Assembly (NCBI GenBank): GCA_020809705.1
Contig: CP085835.1
Coordinates: 124,001-188,000, forward strand
Length of the DNA stretch: 64,000 nt
Source: Calonectria ilicicola
Lineage: Eukaryota; Ascomycota; Sordariomycetes; Hypocreales; Nectriaceae
Direction of reading: 5' to 3'
Part shown: in pieces, positions 10,616 to 20,390 of the stretch
Position numbering within the stretch: the stretch's first letter is position 1
Layout: every line of letters begins with the position of its first letter
Position numbers and translations under genes: made by a program
The notes under the pieces: model-generated
The model's database searches: none
Seen by the model: only the letters and a program-made list of their open reading frames with translations
Told to the model about the DNA's origin: nothing

Positions 10616-11620
10616 ATGTGTTCCGTACCAGCAGTTACGACACCTTCCCTGGGAAACGCCCATGTGCATTCACTTGAGGAAAAGCTTAGACAAGCATCTT
10701 TACAAGGATTCAAGCTTATTGAAGTAGTCGAAGACGATTTGCTTGTACAGGCGGAAAGGCTTTATGGCGGAGTGTCAGAGTTAAATCAAGTCGAAGCCGC
10801 CAGCTACGTCAAATCGCTTTGTGACAAGGAAGGAATCAAACCCTTCGTGTTACAGCCATTCTGGTTCTATGAAGGTCTGCTGAACCCCGAGAAGCATGCT
10901 GCCAAAATACGGAAGTTGAAGCTTTGGATGAAACTTGCCAAAAGGTTGGACCTACAGCTGATCCAAATCCCGACGAATTGGTTGCGAGAAGGAATCACTG
11001 GCGACATCGATACCATTGTGAAAGACCTGGTAGAAATGGCACAAATCGGACTTGAACAAGATCCTGTCGTATCATTCGCATACGAAGGGGTCGCCTGGGG
11101 TACATACATTGATACATGGGAAGGCACTTGGGACATTGTCAAGCGTGTGAACAAGCCCAACTTTGGATTGTGCCTCGATACGTATCACATGGTTGCGCGA
11201 GTCTGGGGTGACCCCACTGTATCTGGTTGTAAGCGGCCAACTGGTGATGTTGATCTCGAGACCTCTCTGGCCAGATTGGTCAAAGAAGTTGATGTCAAGA
11301 AAATATTCATGGTCCAGTTGGGGGATGCGGAACTTTTGAGCGAGCCTCTTGTTGTTGGGCATCCTTTCCACTCTGATGAGCAGTTGCCGCGAATGAGCTG
11401 GTCCAGAAACGCTCGTCTCTTTGCGTTCGAACCTACTGAAGGGGGCTGCTTGCCTCTCGAACCTGTCTTGAAAGCGCTTATGAAAGATCTCAAGTTTGAA
11501 GGTTTTATTAGTATGGAAACATTTTCAAAGAAACTGTTTGACCAAGACCCACTGATTCCTGCTTTCTATGCGGAAAGGGCGAGGAAGAGTTGGGATGAGA
11601 TGGTTAGAAGATTGGAGTAG
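10616..11620 (+). CDS. 3-dehydroshikimate dehydratase-like TIM-barrel protein (copy 1)
   Basis: Single exon, 334 aa, close to the size of fungal 3-dehydroshikimate dehydratases (QUTC/QA-4). These convert 3-dehydroshikimate to protocatechuate using a divalent metal held in a xylose-isomerase-like barrel. Visible family motifs are a QGFKLIEVVEDDL strand near the N terminus, FAYEGVAWG, FGLCLDTYHMVARVWGDP (metal-binding Asp and His), MVQLGDAE and GFISMETF (metal-binding Glu). The start is the only in-frame ATG before the first strand. It is tail-to-tail with a second copy at 12020-13006. It could instead be a ketocyclitol dehydratase or isomerase of the IolE/IolI type acting after the nearby Gfo/Idh enzymes. 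Confidence 0.82.
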   Translation: MCSVPAVTTPSLGNAHVHSLEEKLRQASLQGFKLIEVVEDDLLVQAERLYGGVSELNQVEAASYVKSLCDKEGIKPFVLQPFWFYEGLLNPEKHAAKIRKLKLWMKLAKRLDLQLIQIPTNWLREGITGDIDTIVKDLVEMAQIGLEQDPVVSFAYEGVAWGTYIDTWEGTWDIVKRVNKPNFGLCLDTYHMVARVWGDPTVSGCKRPTGDVDLETSLARLVKEVDVKKIFMVQLGDAELLSEPLVVGHPFHSDEQLPRMSWSRNARLFAFEPTEGGCLPLEPVLKALMKDLKFEGFISMETFSKKLFDQDPLIPAFYAERARKSWDEMVRRLE

Positions 11621-12019
11621 ATCCGCGGAGTAGAAACGGAATGATAGTGGCGATCGAGGGACCCTGATTCATTATAACTTACCTCAACAAAACGGAGAGT
11701 AGGCCTAGCTTGTCCACCTCCACTTCTAAGTTTTACTGTGTCTTTACAGATGTAATTCTCAAGTTAATACAGACAAATAAATTGAACGCTAAACCAAGTA
11801 ATGAACAAGATACGTGAAGTGAATCAGATTACCCTGTGTGACTTGGAGATTGCTTCTTCTAATGGGGATTAATTGGTAGTAGCATCAGTAGGACATCAGG
11901 ATTATCTTTTATGACTCCTTCACCAGCTAGCCCTTTTTATGGAGACTTTCACCTGTCAATTCACATCTGTATGAACGTATTGATTTAGGCAACTATAAAA
12001 AGGGAAGGGAACGACTCAT
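11621..12019. other. Convergent 3' region
   Basis: 399 bp between two converging stop codons. It presumably holds the polyadenylation signals of both genes. No other feature is seen apart from a TATAAAAAGGG string near 11993 with no matching gene. Confidence 0.4.
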
Positions 12020-13006
12020 TCATGCATTCAGAAGCTTAGTGATTCGGTCCCAAGACTGTACCGCTCTACCCGCCCATACTTTGGGGACCATCGATTCTTC
12101 CTTCATGTCCCGGTGGAACGTTTCCATGCTAACCCATCCTTTCCAATTGCTGCCAATGAGCCAAGCGTGCAAGATACCCTCTAGGGGAAAGTAAGCCCCT
12201 TGCTCGATTTCAAGCGGGAATACCCTGCCATAAAGACACCATGAATACGTGGCATCGTCATCTTCACGATATGCTGGGTGTCTAGGTTGAATAGGGGGGG
12301 ATAGCTTTTCACCGTCGCTTAGCTGAATATATATAATCTTTTCAGCGGGACATGTACTAATAAATCTCTGGACAGTATCTCGCAATGCGGAAGCGGCGCC
12401 TGGACGAACACCGGACACGGTCCGTGGATCTGCCCAAACTCGAGCCAGTACATGATAGGTATCAAGGCAAAGACCAAAGTTGGATCGATTGACAAGATTA
12501 ACTACCCTCAGGGATTCTTCCCAGTCGGCCACATGTATGCCCCAGGCAAGTGCCTCGTATGCTATACGGATTGGTGGGTTTTGCCGCTGGCCCAAGTCTG
12601 CAAGAGCCTGTAGGTCGGTGATTGTAATATTCTCATCTCCTATTGCAGCTTTCAAAAAGTTGCTTGGGACTTGCATGACAGTACAGCAAAGCTGGTGGGC
12701 AATTTTCATCCATTCTAGAGCCAATTCTAGCCGGTTCTCCAAGGGCGTTGGTGCACCCTCAAAATGCTCAAATGGACCAAGTGCAAAGACCTCAATGCTT
12801 GCCGCCTTGCAAAGTGCGTAGACCTGTTTGGCCGCTTCCAATCTGGCCAGAGAATGGCTTTTGGCGTATTTATCCAAGTCAATAATGTTTAGCTCAAGAC
12901 CTTTAATCCCGACGTCTTTAGCTGCTTCAATCTTTTTTTCGAGAGTAGCGGATGGATGCCACCCCATGGATATGGTACAAATGCCCAAGCGCTGATGAGT
13001 AGTCAT
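12020..13006 (-). CDS. 3-dehydroshikimate dehydratase-like TIM-barrel protein (copy 2)
   Basis: Single exon, 328 aa, paralogous to the gene at 10616. It keeps the family pattern more fully at the N terminus (RLGICTISMGWHP, GIKGLELNIIDLDKY), then IAYEALAWG, FGLCLDTYHVLARVWADP, YIQLSDGE and GWVSMETF. The metal-site residues (Glu, Asp, His, Glu) are in place, so it should be active. Likely roles are dehydration of 3-dehydroshikimate to protocatechuate or the equivalent step on a related cyclic ketone. It is divergent from the Gfo/Idh gene at 13458, with 451 bp shared promoter. Having two diverged copies in one cluster suggests two substrates rather than simple dosage. Confidence 0.85.
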   Translation of the reverse strand: MTTHQRLGICTISMGWHPSATLEKKIEAAKDVGIKGLELNIIDLDKYAKSHSLARLEAAKQVYALCKAASIEVFALGPFEHFEGAPTPLENRLELALEWMKIAHQLCCTVMQVPSNFLKAAIGDENITITDLQALADLGQRQNPPIRIAYEALAWGIHVADWEESLRVVNLVNRSNFGLCLDTYHVLARVWADPRTVSGVRPGAASALRDTVQRFISTCPAEKIIYIQLSDGEKLSPPIQPRHPAYREDDDATYSWCLYGRVFPLEIEQGAYFPLEGILHAWLIGSNWKGWVSMETFHRDMKEESMVPKVWAGRAVQSWDRITKLLNA

Positions 13007-13457
13007 GGCTTTAGAGTTTGTCCTCTCGAGACTTTGATAACCAGGTGATAAAGTCGCACAAGTGACATTTGCTTTCTTGAATGAGTGTTATATGACAAGA
13101 AACAATGCCATCACCTTGATTGGAGAAATCGTGAGCGACAAGATGAATATTACGGGTGAGTACCTCCGGACTTTTGGCAAAAGATTTAGCCAGAATAGTT
13201 TCAACCGAAATTATGCGATGGAGTTTGATCGATGTTCCGTGATTGAAGAAAAGATTGATTAAAGCCAGGATAGAAGCGGAATCGCAGAAGATATCTGGAA
13301 TTGTAGATGCTCATTCGAAAAAAAAAAAAATTAGCTTGCCACTCATGTATCACCCAGGGCTGCGGATCCAATATTTGCCGTGATCAGCTATTAAACTTGA
13401 CATAGCAACGGGCACTTTGCAAGCTGAAAATTACTGCAGCTGTAAAGTTACTCTGAC
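13007..13457. promoter_or_regulatory. Bidirectional promoter between dehydratase copy 2 and oxidoreductase copy 2
   Basis: 451 bp between divergent ATGs. A small ORF inside (13062-13262) has no recognisable content. An 11-nt A run lies near 13320. No clear operator was identified. Confidence 0.4.
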
Positions 13458-14528
13458 ATGTCGGAATACACTACCTGTAGATGGGGCATTGTGGCCACTG
13501 GCCTCATCTCATCCTGGTTTGTGGCAGATTTGGTTCTTCAACGCTCTGATAGCAAAGTCAAGCACATTGTTCAAGCCATTGGCTCCTCTTCTCTCCAGAA
13601 AGGCCACGATTTTGCAGCCCGGTATTGTCCCAATGCGAAACCTGTTGTCTATTCATCATACGAAGAGGTATATAGCGATCCGAACGTCGATTGTGTTTAC
13701 ATTGGGACCCCCCACGCGTTTCACAAGAAGAACTGCCTAGACGCAATATCGGCTAATAAAAACATCCTTTGCGAGAAGCCATTTACAATCAATGCCAAAG
13801 AGGCCAGGGAGGTGCTTGATGCGGCTAAAAAGAAGGGCGTTTACGTTGCAGAGGCCATGTGGCTTCGACATCGTCCAATGGTGGCCGAGCTGAAAAGAGT
13901 GTTATTTGAACAAAAGGCAATTGGAGAGATCTCTCTTACAACCTCCCAATTTGCCCTACCAGTTGATATCTCTATTTTGCCCCTCAGCTCAAGGTATAGG
14001 GATCCCGAATTGGGTGCGGGGTCGCTACTGGATATTGGCATATATCCGCTGACGTGGGCATTTATCACTCTTGATTCATCCGTCCCCGAGGACCCAGAAT
14101 CACCCAATATCATCGCAACGCAGACTCACTCGCTAGGAGTAGAAGTGACTTCTAGCATCATCCTTCGTTACCCATCTACTGGAAGGCAAGGAATATTGAC
14201 TAGCACATTTTCTACGAGTCAGGTCCCTGGTTTCGTTTGCCGCATCCAAGGCTCCGCAGGCTACATAGATGTCACGGGACAGGACCCGTCCCATCCATCA
14301 CATTTCACGGTTCACCAGAGGGTCAGCGAAGAGAAATTCAATAGTCGGGTTCATAAATTTCCTCACCCTCATCAAGGATTCACGTTCGAGGCTGATAATA
14401 CCGCTTTGGATATTGCTGCTGGTCGACAGGAAAGCACTATTATGCCTTGGAAAGAAACAATTCGTGTGATGGAAGTCATGGATGAGATACGGAGGCAAGG
14501 CGGAACAATTTACAGCCAGGATATGTGA
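13458..14528 (+). CDS. Gfo/Idh/MocA oxidoreductase, dihydrodiol dehydrogenase-like (copy 2)
   Basis: Single exon, 356 aa. Motifs are the Rossmann start RWGIVATGLISSWF, VYIGTPHAFH, the catalytic LCEKPFTIN pair, YVAEAMWLRH and GAGSLLDIGIYPLTW, with a C-terminal MPWKETIRVMEVMDEIRRQGG found also in copy 1. It belongs with copy 1 to the NADP-dependent D-xylose/dihydrodiol dehydrogenase branch. It is divergent from dehydratase copy 2, which suggests a two-step oxidation-dehydration sequence. The substrate is not determined. Confidence 0.87.
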   Translation: MSEYTTCRWGIVATGLISSWFVADLVLQRSDSKVKHIVQAIGSSSLQKGHDFAARYCPNAKPVVYSSYEEVYSDPNVDCVYIGTPHAFHKKNCLDAISANKNILCEKPFTINAKEAREVLDAAKKKGVYVAEAMWLRHRPMVAELKRVLFEQKAIGEISLTTSQFALPVDISILPLSSRYRDPELGAGSLLDIGIYPLTWAFITLDSSVPEDPESPNIIATQTHSLGVEVTSSIILRYPSTGRQGILTSTFSTSQVPGFVCRIQGSAGYIDVTGQDPSHPSHFTVHQRVSEEKFNSRVHKFPHPHQGFTFEADNTALDIAAGRQESTIMPWKETIRVMEVMDEIRRQGGTIYSQDM

Positions 14529-15221
14529 CGGTTGGTGTAATAGTCCTACTTACAAATACCGTTTGTGTCTGATTAAAACCATTGCAACTCATGAATGTTC
14601 GAGCGGGGTCATGAGCCTCCCATCCAGAATCTGGGTTCGTGGCAGTCTGCAGATAGTTCTAAATAAAAACCTTTAGCGATGTTCCGCCTTTTCACGCTGT
14701 ATTTTGAACTTTCATTCATCCCTTAAAAATAAAAGATGACCACCTCAATCAATAACATTGTTGTGTATTGGCTTTCGATGCAACATCGTCACTACGGATT
14801 GGATCTTCAAATCATGCGCACATATGTCGATATTGAAGAGTGAGAAAGTTTTTGAGTTTGAGGACAAGGAGCCACTTGGAGAACTCAACGTACCACCACG
14901 CTCTTGTTGATTAATACCAGCACGCATCGCCTCATAGACAAATGCTGATGCTGGATGCCGGATTGAATGAGACTCGGCTAGTTTATCCGTTGAATCAGTC
15001 ATAAAGCACTATGCCAATTCTGGCGACATTGGATTGTGCCAGTAGATCCGCCCACGCGCCCGGTAAAATCTCTTGCCGGACATGCTACTGGTGGGAAACA
15101 GCATGTGCACAGCCGCATATTCTGTTCTTCAAAAATATGCATGATGGCATTTAAATTGACCAAAGCATACCAAACAATAATTTGCGTTCTGTAAAGATAT
15201 TCGCTTTAAAACAAGGCCATA
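14529..15221. other. Intergenic region
   Basis: 693 bp upstream of the third oxidoreductase. An 85-codon frame on the minus strand (14745-15002) has no recognisable domain and is not called. No repeat was seen. Confidence 0.45.
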
Positions 15222-16343
15222 ATGAACTCTAAAAAGGCTTTCCCGCATCAAACAAGACTCCGAATTGGCGTAGTCAGAATCGGGCGCATGGGACAGCGAC
15301 ATGCGTTAAACCTACTCTGGAGAACACCGGCCGCCGAGCTTGTGGCATGCTGCTCACCTGCACAGGTTGATCTGGATTGGGCAGAAGAGAACGTTGTACC
15401 TCATGGTGTTGCTGTGTACTCTACGTTTGATGACGTGCTGAACCACCCAGGTCTCGAAGCAGTGGTGATAGCCTCAGCCACACCATTCCATCAACCGCAG
15501 ACTCTTGAGTGCATCCGGCGCGGAATTCATATTCTCTGCGAAAAGCCCATTGCGCAAAGCTCACAACAGGTAATCAAAAGGCCCTATTTTCGCGACTCTT
15601 GGGGCTAATAAACCCCCGCCCTGCTGGGTTTACAGATTGAACAACTACTTGAAACCTCCGCAAATAATCCAAATGTCAAGGTCATGCCTGGATTCTCTCG
15701 AAGATTCGATGAGAATTATGTTGAGGCAAAGTCCAAGGTGCTTTCTGGTGCTATTGGTACCCCGATAGTCATACGTGCCCAAGCATACGACTCACTAGAC
15801 ACGAATTCAGCGTACAAGGAGTACTTGAAACAGAGTGGGGGAATTTTCCTTGATGCTACGATTCATGACATTGACCTAGCACTTTCATTCTTCGGTCCGG
15901 ATAGCAAGCCTAAAGCTGTTTGGGCCGCAGGCGTGAGAGCCTACCACACAGAACTCGCTGCCACAATGGATGCCGATAATGCAGTCGGCATTTGTGAATT
16001 CCACGACAACAAAATTGCATTCTTTTACAACTCTCGGACCGCTCCCCGTGGGTTCGACAATCAAACTGAAATTTTTGGTACTGATGGCAAGATTTCTGTC
16101 AATCTCTTGAGCCGACAGAACAAGCTCGAAATGATGGACAAGAATGGCGTGTTGATTACACCAACTGAAAGCTGGCTAGACCGATACGAAGAATCCTTTG
16201 TTAATGAGGTCAATACTTTTGTTGCCGCTGTCAAAAATGATCTTGCTCTTCCAATTTCTCTAGAAGAAGCGCTCAAGGGTTGTCGGATAGCTGAAGGTTT
16301 ACAATTGAGCTTAAAAACTAGAGAGCGGATCTTTTTTGATTAG
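15222..16343 (+). CDS. Gfo/Idh/MocA oxidoreductase, inositol 2-dehydrogenase-like, with altered Rossmann glycine
   Basis: 351 aa in two exons (15222-15569, 15636-16343) with a 66-nt phase-0 intron. It belongs to the myo-inositol 2-dehydrogenase-like branch, distinct from copies 1 and 2: GRMGQRHALN, ILCEKPIA (catalytic Lys), MPGFSRRFD, and GGIFLDATIHDIDLALSFFG with the active-site Asp and His. The cofactor loop normally reads G-x-G-x-x-G, but here the first Gly is Arg (VVRIGRMG, codon AGA; GGA would be Gly). That could be a G-to-A mutation that weakens NAD(P) binding, or a real variant. It stands last in the cluster, same strand as copy 2. Confidence 0.85.
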
Positions 16344-16457
16344 AATAGAATCAACATGGGATTTCACTACTCCAAATTTAACATTTCAAGCTCGACTTTG
16401 GGTTTTGAGACCCTCAGGGACCGAAATATTCAATTATTCCAATGATGACTCCTTCCA

Positions 16458-17462
16458 AAGTTTGCTGCGTTTAAGGGAAATCTGAACGTCTTCCGAGCAT
16501 TAATGAACAGGGGCTTAAGTCTCACTAAACGGGACAAGTTCGGAGTCACGCCTCTGTATTATTTATGTAGAACAGATAAAGGCCCTCAAACATTTCTGGA
16601 TATATACCGGTTTCTGATTGACCGAGGCGATCCGGATGACGCAACAAAAAATATGTTTCTTCCAAACTACCGGGATAGTAGAAGAAGCAGCCTACATCGA
16701 CTTATTTGGAAGGTCCTAGGACTTTTAGAGATAGTTAGCCGGAAGCTAATCCCAGAACACTCTAACTTACTATGCACATATCGCTTTGGTGGGATGATAT
16801 GGGCGTATGCAGATCCAGGTGTCGTGCTGAATGCTCTGAAAGAGGATCGACAAATTTCCCCTGCGCAATTCCGACAAAAAATGGAGCTATCGTCAGAGAT
16901 TTCATATCATGAGTTCGCCAAAATCCACTTCCAGACTCCAGTCACTGCACGAAATCTTCGAAGTACAGGCGATGGGGTTGAGAATACTTTCCAAGTTTGG
17001 CGAGAGCTTGCACGTTAAATCTTTGAGGGAATTTCTCCCCAAGACTTAGGTTTAACAAGCGATAGACCATGGGAGAAAGTAACGCCGCTGTTCACAGCCT
17101 TACTCAGGCGACAACCACCATTCTTCAGTCCCATGCCCAATATTCGTCAACAAGTCTTATATGCACTCCACATGTGGCTTTTTGATCTTCGGGTTTCGGG
17201 CACTGATCTGGAAAACTATGGTCGGCAGGAGATTAAATTGTTCAAAGAAGATACATGGTTACAAAATCTACGATGGTTTGATGAACCTTACAAAGAGATC
17301 GGCGCTACTAGGTCCGGCCCGCGGTTGAGAACGCTGGTCTACGGTCCTGAGCCCGAAGACTGGAATTTAGTGTGGGATAATGCAGCGGAGGAATTCTCTG
17401 GGGAGTTTTGGAAAATGCTTGATAATTTTGAACCCTTCGTACCTGGTGCATGGGTAGACTAG
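16458..17462 (+). pseudogene. Ankyrin-repeat protein remnant, interrupted by an in-frame TAA
   Basis: The frame can be read from about 16458 (KFAAFKGNLNVFRALMNRG, then DKFGVTPLYYLCR), a recognisable ankyrin repeat of the G-N-L-x-V-x-x-L / G-x-T-P-L type. It runs through a less conserved C-terminal region to TAA at 17462. A single TAA at 17016-17018 splits it: the downstream 147 codons (from 17019) continue in the same frame without loss of codon quality. The 5' end lacks a start and earlier repeats, so the piece is also truncated. Similar ankyrin proteins are often part of fungal nonself-recognition repertoires; no function is claimed here. Confidence 0.65.
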
Positions 17463-18614
17463 AGCCGAACATGCTATTTGTTTCTCGTTTGGCACAATTG
17501 CAAAAATTGACCAACACCATTCACTCTAAAAGTGGACTGAGAACGAAACTATATCTATTAAAAGGGGAGGATAAGTATTCAGTACCTAGAGATCTTTATC
17601 ATATTGCTCACGGATAGCGCTGATTTGGTATTGATGTTTCCATATAATATCGATGCCCAAGGTTCCTGCGCTTGGTGATCATTGCAACAACATGATCGTT
17701 TTTTGGAGGGCCTAGCGGACCTTTTTCAGCTGTCAGCATGGTCAATCAAGTGGAAATCCTTATTCCTCCTGTCGCACTTTTGGAAAATCCAGCCGATGTG
17801 AAATTTGCAACCCTGGCCATGCCAGCATCCAACCGATGTAGCCAAAGCTTATGAAGGCAGCTAGATGCGGACAATGTTCACCTCGAGGGTCCCGGAGGTG
17901 CGCACAGCTAATAAATTTCTCTCTTACAACACCTTGATTATTTCTTGTCCAGTATCTAGACGAAAGCTGTCGAAGGCCATGAATACATTGGACAGGCAGG
18001 AATGAAATTCATGCCTTACCATGTCTCATGTGACGCGTCAGGACCACCCTCATTAGCCCCTAGATGTTTTGGACGCGTTACTACGGATAAATGGTGTTTT
18101 TTATCGGATTTGCAGACTTCTTAAGAGATATTTGCATTTTCTGAAAACTATTGGGGACACGTTCAGCGTGCACCACCACATCACCCTCCACATCTCGCCC
18201 CCATCCACTCTCACAACGTGAGGTGGACCTCGATTTCATCCAATGTAACCTATTTACGGTAGAAGTCTATTTTTGTTCAAAGATTTTTGTATTGTTATCT
18301 ATTCAGCATCTGGAATGTAATCAAAAGTTGAACGATTCATGGGAATGGCCAACAAGTTACTGCGGCGCTAGCTAGCGTCGTTGTGGTGGCGCACCACCAA
18401 GCCTATTGTGTCCACAAGCTCCCAAATTTTGTCTCAGGGGGCCCAATATTCAGGGTTTCATACAATCAGAACTTGTTACCACAATTTACCCCTTTTTGTC
18501 ACATCCCTTCTACTTTAAACTCAAAAAGTTCATTGATGGTGATTGCAACTCACACTCTAGTTGCATTTATGCCATCCTCACAGATTTTCTACGGTCCTGA
18601 GAATGATAATAGAA
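17463..18614. other. Intergenic region
   Basis: About 1.15 kb. ORFs of 62-95 codons are present but show no motif, start context or splice support. No gene, RNA or clear repeat was recognised. Confidence 0.45.
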
Positions 18615-19357
18615 ATGTTTCCCAAGTATGCCACTGGAATTATAATGCTAGGCCCCCTACTAGGGGCTGAAGCAGGTAAGATGTGCAGAATGAGCTCATC
18701 ATCCCTTTCCGAGTCCCCTCTCTCGGTCCTGGGCTTATCCACCGCCTCAACACCTGCAATCTCGACACCTTCAGACTCAACACCCATAATCTCAGCATCT
18801 ACATGCGTTTCATCCTCAACCTCAACCTCTACAATCTCGACACCCATTACCTCAACACCTATCACTCCAACATTCACAACTTCAACGTCTACAACCCCAG
18901 AATCTACAACGTCAATACCCACAACTACAACACCTGTAATTTCAATATCTACGCCCGTACAAGTCGCGATCTCAATATCCTCAACGCCGGTGCCTACATC
19001 ATCGACCTTCGCAACGCCGACACCAGTAATTTCAACATCTACGCTCCTGGCAACCACAACCCCAACATCTTCAACCCCTGGTATGACTACCTCGACTACG
19101 TCTACTTCGCCCTCTTGTCTTCCCAATAAAGGTAAATCTAAATCCATTAACAATCCATCAATATTTTAAACTGACGCCATTATGCAGCCCTTTGTACTCT
19201 TGACACTGATTGTTGCTCGGGCTCCTCCTGCATTTTCCACGCGTGTACTCCAACAAACTGTTCACCTGACGGCTACCAGTGTGATTTGGCAAACCCGGGA
19301 CTGTGTTGTAACCGGCTTTGCACAACTTCAATTCCTTACCCTACTTGCTTCAGTTAG
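18615..19357 (+). CDS. Secreted Ser/Thr/Pro-rich protein with two tandem cystine-knot-like domains
   Basis: 228 aa in two exons (18615-19131, 19188-19357). The 56-nt intron has GTAAAT donor, CTGAC branch point and CAG acceptor, and phases agree (1/2). A short hydrophobic signal peptide starts MFPKYATGIIMLG. About 130 residues of Ser/Thr/Pro repeats follow, with ST, TP and ISTP units like an O-glycosylated stalk. The C terminus, created only by splicing, has cysteines spaced C-x6-C-x5-CC-x4-C-x4-C, then four residues, then C-x6-C-x7-CC-x3-C-x8-C. Both match the inhibitor-cystine-knot (knottin) framework. It is probably secreted or wall-linked. The role is unknown: carbohydrate binding, protease inhibition or an effector-like activity are all possible. 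A Met four codons upstream (18603) is an alternative start. Confidence 0.72.
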
Positions 19358-20390
19358 ACGCAACCTGACGAGTGGCAGGCCGAATCGGGATGTAATCTGG
19401 ACTAGTCTTACTTCAATCATAATCAAGCTGGTTGACAAAACCATTTTTCAGATTTTATCGATGTTTCCCGACCAGCACAGTAACAGCCCGATCAACCCGA
19501 ACTACTCCAAGCTGTCTCAATCCAATACGCTAAAAGCAAAGGCGATTAAGAACAACGGCTTAGAGACTAGATAAAAAAAATATCGAGTGGACAGGGCGAG
19601 ACTTGCAAGGTGGCCTGTGGTCTCGTAGATGGGCTAAGAGAAGCTCTTGATGAGCCTACTGCCGTCAAAACCGAACTCACTTTAACCTTGAAGTTATTTA
19701 TAACTTATTCTATTGTCTGTCGAAGGGCCTCTGCTGCACTCCGCCTAAAGCCCAGAATCATATATGAATACGGTCAAACGTGACTATTTTATCATCTAGT
19801 GATTACTGACTATGCCGTAGTCGGCCCCCGGTCAATCAAACTAACAATAGTCACAACAGCAGGGAGTGCGAAGGGGGGCATTCGTGGATAGTCAGCAACA
19901 ATGGCTACAAGAGACGTAGATATACCCTTCAAATTGCCGGGACAAGAGCTCTAATTTAGCCTGTTTCCTTTATAATTGTCTGTAATTATATTAGCTATTT
20001 ATGTGTACAATCGCCATCATCGCTATTAACTAATTGCAGGTGGATGGCCTCACCACAGTGGGCCACCTTAACTTCAAACTAAGCGACCAGGGCCAGCCAC
20101 TCGAACTTTGGTCCATTGGCCCATAAAAACCAGCAAAAAACATCGCAACCCCGCCGTAGTCATTCATTTCCATCGATACCCATCAATACCAATCCCGCGC
20201 CTGAAATCAGAATCCATATCACCAGCGACGCCCAAGAGTAAGATCTCAATAGCACGCGACGTGCACTTTAAACGACCACTTCGACTTATCAAGACCAAGA
20301 GCTTCAATATTCGCCATATTATCAGTAGCGGTGCAACTTGATCCCCCCGCATTGAAAATTGCCGTTGCCGTCACTAAGGCCAATTCGAAC
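19358..20390. other. Intergenic region before the Gag-like ORF
   Basis: About 1 kb. The open frame of the Gag-like gene extends up to 20331 without an ATG, so an upstream exon ending near 20330 is possible (CAGTAG acceptor-like site). No long terminal repeat was recognised by eye. Confidence 0.4.

Noticed and set aside
18578..19153. 191-codon minus-strand ORF rich in Val, Gly and Asp
   Set aside because: It is the reverse of the Ser/Thr-rich stalk exon; the low-complexity repeat keeps several frames open.
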